Positions 1 to 10,400 of a stretch of 64,000 nucleotides of DNA are shown here, piece after piece. This DNA comes from Tenrec ecaudatus (Eukaryota; Chordata; Mammalia; Afrosoricida; Tenrecidae): the NCBI RefSeq assembly GCF_050624435.1, contig NC_134535.1, positions 74,582,494-74,646,493 on the forward strand. The letters are read 5' to 3'. A model generated the notes under the pieces. That model did not search any database. It worked only from the letters and a program-made list of their open reading frames with translations, and was not told where the DNA came from. How positions within the stretch are numbered: the stretch's first letter is position 1; each line of letters opens with the position of its first letter. The translations under genes and the position numbers were made by a program.

Positions 1-325
1 TTAAATTGAGGAAAAGACTAAGCAAGGCAGCTGCACACTGATCCGATGATTAAAGAGCGAGAGACAAGAAAGGCGAGGCTCACTGAGCCACTTATCTCTC
101 CGCCCTTCAATTAATGCCACTTGTGTTTATCGGCCAGGCTGGCACAATAAACTATCTCAGGGGCTGAGGTGAGCATGCTACCATGAATTGTATATGACTC
201 CACTTATTTCAATACTTCTATCTCTCATGCTCTCTATAACCTTACTATGATCTTTACTTAATATTGCTGTACAATTGCGCCTACCAGACCTGTAATGATG
301 TGTTAGGGGCTGGCTTCCCCTGACA
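1..325 (+). mobile_element. LTR copy A (3' part), tandem with copy B
   Basis: The stretch from the 'gctgaggtgagcatgctac' motif (about 161) to 'cccctgaca' at 325 matches the 3' part of the next LTR (same motif at about 581) and, reversed, the LTRs at 13655-14173 and 63871-64000. It is therefore the 3' part of an LTR whose 5' end lies outside or at the window edge. Its first 150 bases differ from copy B. An 'aataaa' lies near 147. The family is unnamed here; I infer an ERV LTR from the TG...CA-type ends and the polyadenylation signal. Confidence 0.6.
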
Positions 326-747
326 CATGTACACCTCTACTTCCACCCCTTCCTATCATGTGTACACCCCTAGCTTATCCCCTTCCTGTTATGCTTTATG
401 CCCATTGTATATCCCCTCCTATTGCTTGTATGACCTATTGTACGGCCCCTTCATGTGACGTATGTCTTTACCTGTAATTAGGAGGCATGCACACCCCCAA
501 AGAGATAAAAGCTTTGGTTGGCAATAAATCTCTCTCTCCAGCTCTCTCTCTGCCCTCTCACCTCCCCTGTACCACCAAGAGGAGCTGAGGTGAGCATGCT
601 ACTATGAAATATGTCTGACTGCATTATTTTACTCTCTCTCCCATCTCTCTTGTTCTCTATGGCTTTAATATAATCTTTACTTATTATCGCTGTATAATTG
701 CACCTACCAGACCCATGATTATTTGTTAGGGGTTGGCTACTTTGACA
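321..747 (+). mobile_element. LTR copy B, directly abutting copy A
   Basis: Starts 'tgacacatgtacac', ends 'ctttgaca'. A TATA-like 'gataaaag' lies at about 503 and 'aataaa' at 523-528, followed by a CT-rich stretch, the usual U3-R-U5 order. The last ~170 bp align with the end of copy A. No internal retroviral sequence separates the two, and the junction shares 'tgaca'. The following bases repeat 'cacatgta', so the duplication boundary may be slightly larger than one LTR. Confidence 0.6.
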
Positions 748-784
748 CATGTATATAGTTGCTATTTCTGTGGCTGAAAAAGTA

Positions 785-1108
785 ATTGTAATGAAGAAGT
801 CATTTGTCTGGTAAAATTCTATTATACAATCTTCAGTCTCATTTCTATCACCCAGGCTATATTTTCAAACTACTGATCCTTCCTCCTTATTTCCAGCTTC
901 AACATTCCAATCATCACTAATTACCAATGCATCTTGATTGTATGTTTGATCAATTTCAGACTAAAGCAGTTAGTAGAACTTCAGTCTCTTAATCACTAGC
1001 TTTAGTGGTTAGTGCATAAATTTGTGTTGTATTTGTATTCATTTGTTTTCTTGTATGCATATAGATATTATCCTATCAAAGACAGCATTGTACTTCAATA
1101 TAGATTTT
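785..1108 (-). mobile_element. RTE/BovB-type LINE, endonuclease part (left piece)
   Basis: On the minus strand this is part of the RTE open reading frame in the apurinic endonuclease region (for example the complement of 'accaatgcatcttgattg' near 922). It breaks at 'agatttt' (1102-1108) and resumes at the same word at 8431. The two pieces are thus one RTE copy split by about 7.3 kb of later insertions. Stops and indels show it is dead. Confidence 0.8.
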
Positions 1109-2462
1109 TTAAAAATAATTTTATTGGGGACTCTTTCAGCTCTTATCACAATCTATACATCGATTCATGTGTCAAGCACATGTGTACATATGTTGCCATC
1201 ATAATTTTAAAAACATGTTCTTCCTATTTGAGCCCTTGGTATCAGCTCATTTCCTTCCCCTTCTCCCATCCTCCTTCCCTCCCTCCCTCATGAACCCTTG
1301 ATAATTTATAATTTGTTTTCATGTCTTATACCAACCGATGTCTCCCTTCACCCACTTTTTTGTTGTCCATCCCTCTGGGAGGGGTTTATATATTGATCAT
1401 TGTGATCGATACCCCTTTTCTCCCCATACCTTCCCTGTCCCCTCCTGGTATTGCTACTCTCATTATTGATCCTGAGGGGAATTCCTGTGTTATGAGCTCT
1501 TATCTGTACCAGTGTACATGCTCTGGTCTAGTCATATTTTTAAGGTAGAATTGAGGTCATGATAATGGGGTGGGGGGAGGGGAGGAGGCATTATAGAACT
1601 AGAGGAAAGTTGTATGTTTCATTGATGCTATACTACACCCTGACTGGCTTGTCTATTTTTTGTGACCCTTCTGTGAGGGATGCCCAATTGTCTACAGATG
1701 GGCTTTGGATCTCCATTCCACCCTCTCCCTCATTCACATCTATATGACTTTTTGTTCTGGGTCTTTGATGCCTGATACCTGATCCCATGGACATTTCATG
1801 GTCACACAGACTGGTGTGCTTCTTCCATGTGGGTTTGGTTGCTTCTCAGCTAGATGACTGCTTGTTTATTTTCAAGCCTTTAAGACCGCAGATGCAATAT
1901 TTTTTTATAGCCAGGCACCATCAGCCTTCTTCACCACATTTGCTTATGCATCCATTTTGTCTTCAGCGATTGTGTCGGGAAGGTGAGCATCACAGAATGC
2001 CAGGTTATTAGAACAAAGTGTTCTTGCGTTGAGGGAGTACTTGAGTAGAAGCCCAATGTCCATCTGCAACCTTAATACTTTACATATAAAAATGTGTTCA
2101 TACAGTAGAACCCTGGTACTTGACCACATCAGTACTTGACATACTCGGATTTTGATGCAAAATGTCGAGAAAATTTTGCGTCGGAGCTCAAATCAAATCT
2201 CAGATTATGACCCAGTGCACATGATATTTGTAAACAAAAGTAGTTTGTGTTTTGGACACTAGGTGTTAGTACGAGCTGTTTAAACATTTTGTGACTGTGT
2301 TCCAAGTGTCTTGCAATAATTTTCTTAGTTTTGTGGCTTTTTGTACTGTTTTTAGATAAAAAGTATGGGTCCTAAGAGAGTTTTTTTTTGCAAAGAGTCA
2401 TCATAAGGAACTGGTTAATCATGTTATCAATATTGTTGATGATATTTAGTAAACCCTTTTAG

Positions 2463-2534
2463 AAAGCAGTTAAGGAAACACAACAGCAGACCACATTAGA
2501 CAGATTTTTTTGTTTCGAAAAATCAACCAGGTCC
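2463..2534 (+). pseudogene. Tigger transposase C-terminal remnant with PIP-box-like motif
   Basis: Reading from 2463 gives K-A-V-K-E-T-Q-Q-Q-T-T-L-D-R-F-F and ends in stops near 2532. Q-x-x-L-x-x-F-F is the PCNA-interacting (PIP) box pattern, and pogo-family transposases are known to carry a PCNA-binding motif near the C-terminus. This supports the pogo/Tigger assignment. Only a fragment remains, with no catalytic DDD/E domain between the start-like ATG near 2365 and here. Confidence 0.55.
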
Positions 2535-2858
2535 TAGTGAAAAAACGCAAAGAAGGGGAAAAAAACCTGCTGAAAAGAAGCTACCAGTTGATTTTAGGAA
2601 GGTGAATCGCCTTCCAAACAATAACTCTCTCTCCATACCTCCTCTCTACATCTGTGTCCACACATCCAGAGTCTCATGAGTCTCAAGGTATGGGCCATAC
2701 TGTAGTTGTTAAAAATTTTTAAATGTTGTGTTTCTTATTTAAGTTATATTATTTAACTCTGAACTTATGTAATTTGAAATTTTTTTTGTATAAAAAGTCA
2801 AAGTTAGGGCAAAAACTTGGTGGTTGAGAATAGATTAATCCATTCTCAGTTATTTCTT

Positions 2859-3843
2859 TTTTTTTTTCTTTCGTGCTTAGTAGGTTCCACATTCTTTTTT
2901 TTAAAATTTTTTTTTATTTTAACAATTTATTGGGGCTGATACAATTCTTTTCACAGTTCATACATATACATACATCAATTGTATAAAGCACATCTGTACA
3001 GTCTTTGCCCTAATCATTTTTTTCTCTTTTCTTCTTTTACATTTTATTAGGGACTCAAACAACTCTTACCACAATCCATACATATACATACATCAATTGT
3101 ATAAAGCACATCCATACATTCCCTGCCCCAAACATTCTCAAGGCATTTGCTCTCCACTTAAGCCCCTTGCATCAGGTCCTCTTTTTTTCCCCCCCTCCCT
3201 CCCCATTCCCCCCTCCCTCATATGCCCTTGGTAATTTATACCTCGTTATTTTGTCATATCTTGCCCTATCCGGAGTCTCCCTTCCCCCCTTCTCTGCTGT
3301 CCCTCTCCCAGGGAAGAGGTCACATGTGGATCCTTGTAATCAGTTCCCCCTTTCCAACCCACTCACCCTCCACTCTCCCAGCATCGTCCCTCACACCCTT
3401 GGTCCTGAAGGTATCATCCACCCCGGATTCCCTGTACCTCCAACCCTCATATGTACCAGTGTACAGCCTCTGTCCCATCCAGCCCTGCAAGGTAGAATTC
3501 GGATCATGGTAGTTGCAGGGAGGAAGCATCCAGGATCTGGGGGAAAGCTGTGTTCTTCATCGATACTACCTCACACCCTAATTAACCCATCTCCTCTCCT
3601 AAACCCCTCTATGAGGGGATCTCCATTGGCCGACACTTGGGCCTTGGGTCTCCACTCTGCACTTCCCCCTTCATTTAATATGATATATATATACACATAC
3701 ATATATACATGTACACATATATACACATACATACACACACTTATATCTTTTTTTTTTTTTGCATGATGCCTTATACCTGGTCCCTTGGGCACCTCGTGAT
3801 CGCACTGGCCGGTGTGCTTCTTCCATGTGGGCTTATTTGCTTC
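2859..3843 (-). mobile_element. L1 3' end with a second tail, 15-bp target duplication
   Basis: Bounded by a perfect 15-bp direct repeat, TCTCAGTTATTTCTT, at 2844-2858 and 3844-3858, and placed inside the Tigger-like element. On the minus strand it holds a 5'-truncated L1 3' UTR (3843 to about 3035) ending at an 'aataaaatg' signal. This is followed by a second, diverged copy of the L1 terminus (about 3025-2915), a short unique stretch and poly(A) (poly(T) at about 2859-2870). A single duplication around everything suggests one insertion event. A (TA/CA)-rich stretch lies at 3680-3740. Confidence 0.85.
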
Positions 3844-3949
3844 TCTCAGTTATTTCTTATGGGGAAAATTGATTCGGAACTCAACTGCATCACATCTCGA
3901 TGCTCATTCTAGAATGAATTAACATTAAGGTCTGGGGTCCTACTGTAGA

Positions 3950-4176
3950 TCTATTTCCCTATCATTATATATATATATATACATACACACATATGTACAT
4001 GTCTTTATTTAGACCTCTATAAATGTCCTTTACCTACTAGCTCTTTCCTCTATTTCCTTTTACTTTCCTCTTGTTCCCCTATCATGTTCAACCTTCATCC
4101 GGCTTTCAGTAATTCTTCTTGGTTACATTGCACTTGTTTAAACCCCACCAGGCATCCTGCGCTCTCCTCACCATCA
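3950..4176 (-). mobile_element. Main L1, 3' UTR piece between insertions
   Basis: Continues the main L1 after the Tigger-like element: the complement of the 'agatctatttcc...tttatttagacctct' segment, equivalent to about 42150-42330 of the plus-strand L1. It contains a short (TA)n run near 3966. It stops at 'ctcctcaccat', and the same word ('atcaccat') recurs at about 6221, where the main L1 resumes. Confidence 0.8.
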
Positions 4177-6222
4177 ATTTTATTTTAATTAATTTATTTT
4201 TAATCATTTAATTGGGGGCTCATACAACTCTTATCACAATCCATGCATACATCCATTGAGTCAAGAACATTTGTACATTTGTTGCCATCTTCATTCTCAA
4301 ATCATTTGCTTTCTGCTTGAGCCTTTGGTATCAGCTCCTCATTTTTCCCCTCTCTCCCTGCTCACCCTTCCCTCATGAATCCTTGATAATTTATAAATTA
4401 TTATTATTTTGTCATATTTTACACTGTCTGACATCGCCCTTCCCCAACTTTTCTGTTGTCCGTCCCCCAGGAGAGAGGTTATGTGTAGATCCTTGTAATT
4501 GGTTCCCCCTTTTCACCCCACCCTCCATCCTTCTTCCTGGTATCACCACTGTCAGCACTGGTCCTGAAAAAGATCATCTGTCCTGGATTCCCTGGGTTTC
4601 CATGTTTCCATTTCCTATCTGTACCAGTGTACATCCTCTGGTCTAGCCAGATTTGTAAGGTAGAATTGGGGTCACGATGGGAGGAGGTTTAGGAAGCTTT
4701 TCGAAACTAGAGGGAAGTTATATGTTTCATCGTTGCTACCCTGTACCCTGACTGGCCCGTCTCCTCCCCATGACCCTTCTGTAAGGGGATGGCCATTTGC
4801 CTACAGATGGGTCTTCCACCCCCAGTCAGCACTCCGCCTCATTCACAATGATTTTATTTTTGTTCTCTGATGCCTGATCCCTAATCCCTTTGACACCTCG
4901 TGATCACACATGCTGGTATACTTCTTCCATGTGTGCTTTGTTGCTTCTGAGCTAGATGGCCGCTTGTTTACCTTCAAGCCTTTAAGACCCGAGACGCTAT
5001 ATCTTTTTAAAAAATCGTTTTATTAGCGACTCACACAACTCTTACCACAATCCATATATACATCGATTGTGTAAAGCACTTTTGTACATTCATTACCCTC
5101 ATCATTCTCAAAACATTTGCTCTCCATTTAAGCCGCTGGCATCAGCTCCTCATGTTCCCCCTCCCTCCCCGCTCCCCCTTCCCCCACGAACCCTTGATAA
5201 TTTATAAATTATTATTTTGTCATATCTTGCCCTGTCCAATGTCTCCCTTCACCCACTCTCCTGCTGTCCATCCCCCAGGGAGCAGGTCACATGGAGATCC
5301 TTGTAATCGGTTCCCCTTTCCAACCAACCCTCCCTTCACCCTCCCAGTATCGCTGCTCACACCACTGGATTCCCTGTGTTTCCAATTTCTATCTGTACCA
5401 GTGTACATCCTCTGGTCCAGCCAGATTTGTAAGATAGAATTGGGATCATGATAGTGGGGGAGGAGGAAGCATTTAGGAACTAGAGGAACGTTGTATGTTT
5501 CATCATTGCTACATTGCACCTTAACTGACTCATCTCCTCCCCAAGACCCTTCTGTAAGGGGATGTCCAGTGGCTTACAAATGGGCTTTGGGTCTCCACTC
5601 CACACACACACCCCTCATTGACGATGATAAGATTTTTTTGTTCTGATGATGCCTGATACCTGATCCCTTTGACACCTCGTGATCTCACAGGCTGGCGTGC
5701 TTCCTCTATGTGGGCTTTGTTTCTTCTGAGCTAGATGGCCACTTGTTTACCTTCAAGCCTTTAAGACCCCAGACGCTATATCTTTTGATAGCCGGGCACC
5801 ATCAGCTTTCTTCATTACACTTGCTTAAGCACCCATTTGTCTTCAGCAATCATATCATGGAGGTGAGCACACAATGATATGATTTTTTTGTTCTGATGAT
5901 GCCTGATAACTGATCCCTTCGGCACCTCGTGATCACACAAGCTGGTGTGCTTCTTCCATGTGGGCTTAGTTGCTTCTGACCTAGATGGCCGCTTGTTTAC
6001 CTTCAATCCTTTAAGACCCCAGACACTATATCTTCCGATAGCCGGGCACCATTAGCTTTCTTCATAGATGCTATATCTTTTGATAGCCAGAATCCATCAG
6101 ATTTCTTCACCACATTTGCTTATGCACTGCTTTGTCTTCGGTGATCATGTATGGAAAGTGAGCCACATGGAATTCCAGTTTAATAGAACATAGTGTTCTT
6201 GCATTGAGGAGTACTTGAGTAT
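4177..6222 (-). mobile_element. L1 3' tail inserted in the main L1
   Basis: A minus-strand L1 3' UTR fragment (4177-5006 plus 6081-6222) flanked by a short 'tcaccat' repeat (about 4171 and 6217). It is itself split by another L1 tail at 5007-6065. Its 3' end is the AT-rich run around 4180-4200; its truncated 5' end is the 'gagtacttgagta' segment near 6205. Confidence 0.8.
5007..6065 (-). mobile_element. L1 3' tail with internal duplication, nested in an L1
   Basis: Flanked by a 15-bp target duplication GAYGCTATATCTTTT at 4992-5006 and 6066-6080 (one mismatch). The body is an L1 3' UTR on the minus strand. A segment of about 200-250 bp is present twice: the 'gatttttttgttctgatgatgcc' block occurs at about 5630 and 5882, with the join at 'gtgagca/cacaatg' near 5870. 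The second copy is a little more diverged. Confidence 0.85.
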
Positions 6223-7290
6223 CACCATTGACTTTAGATCACTTCTTCCCTTGTCCCTGGGTTTGTTGGCACCCCCCATTCTGTTCCCTGCCTCCCCCTC
6301 TCCCATGTGTCCCTGGAACTATCCACCCCCTTGTTTTCTCCTCCAGATTGTTTATCCTGCCTATCTTATCCAGATAGACATGGGAAAAAAAATAGTACGC
6401 ACAAAACAACAAGAACAAAAAACAAAACAACAGCAATGAAAACCAACTGTTTGTTGATCTTTATGAGTGTTTTCTGGTCGAGTCTGACGGGGTGCTATGC
6501 GAAGTTCTTAATGGCCACAGAGTCTAGTTTTAGTATTCCCTGGGGACTAATTGCTTTGCACCCCTTGTTACTCTGATGCATGCCCTTAGTGTTTTGCTCT
6601 GGTGTGGTGGGGTCAGATCAGGCACAATTCCTGAATTGTATCTCCAGTGTTGTCCTGCATAACGCTATAGGTCAGTAAGGGTTATCGTGTCTCGTGGTGG
6701 AGACAGGCCTATGGTCTTTTCTACATTGGCTGCTCTGAGCAGGAATATTGTCCTTGGGGCTTGGTGGGCCAGGATGTGTTCCACTCTCTCTTTCTTTCTC
6801 CTTCCCTCTTAGTTTGCTCCCTTGTGCTCTGATCAGATGTGCTCCTCTCCCTGAGCAGTAGCATCAGTGCTGTTCTCTAGAGTGCATTCTTCTAGGGGAA
6901 CAGGTGGGTTCCACGTATCTGGGATTGGGCCCTGACCTGCACACCTCTAAATTGATCCGCTGCGTTGTGTTGGTATGTTGCAATCACATCTTGGCCCACT
7001 GGGTCGAAGTCTGGTTGTTTTCTCCCTCCCTCTTCTGTGGAGATATAAACAACACACTCCCCTTCGGTGGGTTAGTGACCTGTCCCCCCACTACCCATGG
7101 ATTTTTTTCTTTCTTTCCCCGCCTTTTTAGTTGACTGCCATATGTATCCCTGGATTGGGTCTGGCTCCTGCCATACTACTTGGACTTCACCACAGGAATG
7201 TATGCATATAGTAGCCTTTTCCCTATGCCTCTTTAGTTTTTTAAGCTGGTCCAAGTGGATTCGTGTTATATTTGTCCTCTTGTGCTTGGC

Positions 7291-8425
7291 TTACATAAGC
7301 ATAATTCCCTCCAATTCTTCCCATGTGGTGATGTGCTTTATGCATTCATCACTGCTTTTTAGCGATGTGTAGTACTCCATTGCATGTATGTACCACCTCT
7401 TTAAAATCCATTTGCCTATTGATGGAAATTTGGGTTGCTGCCAACTCCTTGCAATTGTGAACTGTGCCGCAATGAACATTGGAGCACAGATGTCTGGTCT
7501 TGGTTTGTTCCTTGCCTCTTCTGGGTATATGCCCAGTAGGGGAATTGCTGGGTCATATGGTAACTCTATTTCCATCTGTTTTAGGTATCGCCAGATTGAT
7601 TTCCATAGTAGCTGTACATACTTACAGGCCCACCAGCAGTGGATGAGAGTTCCTGTCTCCCCACAGCCCCTCCAACACTTGTTGCTTTCTGATTTTTTGA
7701 ATTGGGCTACCTTTGAGGGTGTCAGGTGGTACCTCATTGTTGTTTTAATTTGCATTTCTCTTATGGCTAAAGATCGGGAACATTTTCTCATATGTTTGTT
7801 GGCCATTCGGATTTCTGTCCCTGTAAAATTTCTGTTCAAGTCCTTTGCCCACCTTTCAAGTGGGCTATTGGTTGTTTTCTTTTTGGAAGCTATCAGAGTA
7901 TTGTAGATTTTAGTAATAAGGTGTTTGTCTGATGTGTCATTGCTAAAGATGTTTTCCCAGTCCATGGAGTCTTTTATTACTCTCTTGGTGAATTCTTTAG
8001 ATGTACACAGGTGTTTCATCTTCAGCATATCCCACTTGTCAATTTGTGCTTCCTCTGTTTTTGTGTCCTTCCCTATTTCTGATAGCTTATGTATTCCCTG
8101 CACTAAAGCTCTCAGATTTGCCCCAATTCCCTCATTTATGGCCCTAATAATTAGGGGTTTTACCTCAAGGTCTGGGATCCACCTTGAGTTTATTCTTGTG
8201 CACGGAGCGGGATAAGGGTCTTGTTTCACTTCTCTGTAGGTAGATATCCATTCTTTTAGCACCACTGTTGAAGAGGCATCCGCTTCCCATTTGATATTTT
8301 TTTGATGATTTTATTTCTGGTTTTCAATTCTTTTCTATTGTTCTGAGTATCTGTCATCATACCAATAGTAAACTGTTTTGATCTGTATAGGAGGTGGTAA
8401 AGCCAGATAAAGCTAGCCCTCCATC
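7291..8425 (-). pseudogene. L1 ORF2 C-terminal part (broken)
   Basis: The minus strand carries an open stretch of 324 codons (8265 down to 7291) that is clearly the C-terminal third of mammalian L1 ORF2p: the region after the reverse transcriptase plus the cysteine-rich domain with the pattern C-x3-C-x7-H-x4-C (about residues 194-212 of this stretch, around 7630-7690). ORF2 sequence continues upstream to about 8425 in another frame ('cagaagtaaa'-type region), then stops at the 5' truncation. The frame ends a little early compared with sister copies, where coding continues about 20 codons. The endonuclease and RT domains are absent, so it is non-functional. Confidence 0.85.
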
Positions 8426-8430
8426 AACAC

Positions 8431-9055
8431 AGATTTTGAAATGTTCTTTTTGACAATGAATGCATCATCATTCCTCTTGAATCTGTCATTTCTAGAATAG
8501 TTAGTTGTATGACTGTCCAATTTACAATGACCAATACTAGTCTGTTTCAGGTCCCTAGTGCCTAGGATATCAATTTTTATGTGTTCTATTCCACTTTTGA
8601 GGACTTCCAACTTTGCTAGATTTGCATTTTGCACATTTCACATTCTGATTATTAATGGATATTTGCAGCTGTTTCGTTCATTTTGAGTAATGCTCCATGA
8701 ACCAATGAAGGTCCTGAACATTTTATTCCATCCATGTCATTAAAGTTGATTCTATTTCTAAGAGGCAGCACTTTCTCGGTCATATTTAGATAAGTTTCCA
8801 ACCTTAGGGCATATCTTCTGGCACTATATCTGATTGTGCTCTTATGCCATTCCTAACGTTTTCAGTGGCTAATCTCTCAGTAGTAGCCTATTTTTTCTTC
8901 CCAATTTGTGTTTAGTCTGGAAGCTCTACCAAATCCTCTATACTATTGGTGACCCTTCTGATATTGGAAATACTGGTGGCATAGCCTTCTAGTATTACAG
9001 CAACATGCAAACCACCACAGTGTGAAAAACCAACACACGAGTGAAGGGTTGATGC
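8431..9055 (-). mobile_element. RTE/BovB-type LINE, 5' part (right piece)
   Basis: The same RTE copy as 785-1108. The minus strand holds the 5' region and the start of the open reading frame. The frame at 8634-8413 contains a peptide resembling the N-terminus of the RTE endonuclease (blocks I-D-I-L-G and F-I-V-K-K-N-I-S-K). The stretch around 8960-9050, with 'ggcatagccttctagtatta', matches the non-coding start of this LINE and is repeated at 61530-61745. Confidence 0.8.
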
Positions 9056-9200
9056 AGAGAGATGTTTAAATAAATTTTATTTGGAATAAACCTATACATG
9101 TATGAACTGGAAACCTAGTAGCAATTCTTTTTGCCTTAGTACAATACCCATGTAATGGTGGTCACCACTTTTAAATTAAAGCTGTCCTTGAACATTACCT
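9056..9200. other. No recognised feature
   Basis: AT-rich sequence between the RTE 5' end and a short L1 tail. I see no frame or repeat I can name. Confidence 0.5.
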
Positions 9201-9211
9201 AAGACATTATA

Positions 9212-9393
9212 AGTGGAGGGGGGGGAGAGGGGAGGGAGGACGGAAAATGAGGAGCTGATGCCAGGAGCTTACATGGAAAGCAAATGTGTTGAGAATGATG
9301 AGAGTAATGAATGTATAACTGTGCTTTACACAATTGATGTATGTATGGATTGTGAGAAGAGGTGTAAGAGCCCCCAATAAAATGATTTAAAAA
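9212..9393 (+). mobile_element. Short L1 3' end with 11-bp duplication
   Basis: About 180 bp of the L1 terminus: a G-rich run, then 'gatgtatgtatggattgtg', then the 'aataaaatg' signal and an A tail. It is flanked by a perfect direct repeat AAGACATTATA at 9201-9211 and 9394-9404. An extremely 5'-truncated insertion. Confidence 0.9.
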
Positions 9394-9419
9394 AAGACAT
9401 TATAGGTATTTCAGGTCTC

Positions 9420-10400
9420 ATGATGATTTATGTTTTTTTCCACCAATGCCATCTCAATCAATGCCCGCAATGTCTCTAATTATGCCCATAAAAATACCTT
9501 GGTTGCCTGTAGAATGTCATGGGTGGTTCCTGGTCCAACCAGGAGCCTGACGTTTTACTAGATTTATTGACCAACCTCGGCTGACTATTGGGCCACAACT
9601 ATTTTCAAAATCCTCTCTAATTTGTTCTGTGCTTGATATTAGCATAACATTATTAGAGCAATGTAACATTACACTGGAGCTTTGCACCAATCTAAGAGTG
9701 GTTTTACCAAACTATGACATTAAGTCAGTGAATTCAAGTAACTATGAAAGTAAATTGGGATTCTTCCCACAGGAATGCAGACTGCAGCTGGCTCTTTTCT
9801 AAGAGTAGGATCAAGAAAAGTACATCTGCAGATCAATAACCGAGTATCAGTTTAGCCTACTGTATTTTCTGCACTATCAATACCTTCTCTGGAACAACTG
9901 ATGTGGCAGGTATACTTAAACCAAAATCAAATTCACTGCCACTGTGTCAATGCTTACTCAAAGAGACCCTATGAGTATGTCCAAAGCTTAAAAACTCAGA
10001 CTCACTGCCTTTGAGTCGATTCCAACTCATGGACATCTGATAGGACAGAGCAGAACTGCCTTTGTGTGTTTCAGAGATGAAATCTTTATGGGAGTAGAAA
10101 GCCTTATCTTTCTCCCGAGGAGTGGCTGGTTTTGAACTGTTGGCTTTTTGGTTAACAGCCTTGATAGTTTACTACCAGTTGTCATGAGATTTTTCATGGG
10201 TCACACAGAGCTGTTATGTGGAGAATTTGTTGGCACCAGCATTCCAACCTTTAGTATATTCTTTAATCAAAGCAGTAATTCTCTTTTGTCCATCAAGTAT
10301 CCTATAATGTTTCAAACTAACAACCTGAGTGGGCTCAGACAATTTAAGAGTCTCCTTTAGTTTGGCTAATCAATAGTGGTCTAAGGACAGATTTTATAAG
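9420..10400 (-). pseudogene. pol: ERV-L-like pol (reverse transcriptase) remnant, split by a SINE
   Basis: Minus-strand translation gives broken but recognisable retroviral RT pieces. Near 10380-10170 there is a segment like the RT N-terminus (…YRI.GGQK.ITALIKEYTK…, then a K-S-H-D-N-W block), and near 9680-9530 a segment with M-L-I-S-S-T-E-Q and R-G-W-S-I-N, the region after the YxDD box. The YxDD position itself is degraded. The pattern resembles ERV-L (class III) pol more than gammaretroviral pol, but this rests on memory. Many stops; an AfroSINE sits in the middle. Confidence 0.55.
9990..10162 (-). mobile_element. AfroSINE, inserted in the pol remnant
   Basis: The complement of the AfroSINE body: 'gagtcgattccaactcatgg' at 10014, 'gggagtagaaagcc' at 10089, 'tttctcccgaggagtggctgg' at 10109. 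It interrupts an ERV-L-like pol segment that continues on both sides. The tRNA-like head end is decayed. Confidence 0.8.

Larger units (their letters stand above)
2103..3945. mobile_element. Tigger/pogo-like DNA transposon remnant
   Basis: Flanked by TA dinucleotides (2101-2102, 3946-3947), with inverted ends 'cagtagaaccc' and the complement of 'ggtcctactg', and inserted in the L1 3' UTR exactly where other L1 copies read through. TA duplication and 'CAGTAGAACC' ends fit the Tc1/mariner-pogo group (Tigger). About 985 bp of the span is a later L1 insertion, leaving roughly 840 bp, so this is an internally deleted element. A start-like 'atgggtcctaag' lies near 2365, and a C-terminal-like peptide is coded at 2463-2530. 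Confidence 0.75.
1109..8430 (-). mobile_element. 5'-truncated L1 (main copy), host of the nested insertions
   Basis: A minus-strand L1 inserted in the RTE with a short 'agatttt' duplication (1102-1108 and 8431-8437). Its own sequence is 1109-2102, 3946-4176 and 6223-8430: 3' end, 3' UTR, then the C-terminal part of ORF2 (7291-8425). It is interrupted by a Tigger-like element (2103-3945) and by another L1 (4177-6222). The 3' UTR order matches the uninterrupted plus-strand L1 at 41091-42690, which is how the pieces were joined. 5' truncation within ORF2 is typical of L1. Confidence 0.85.
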
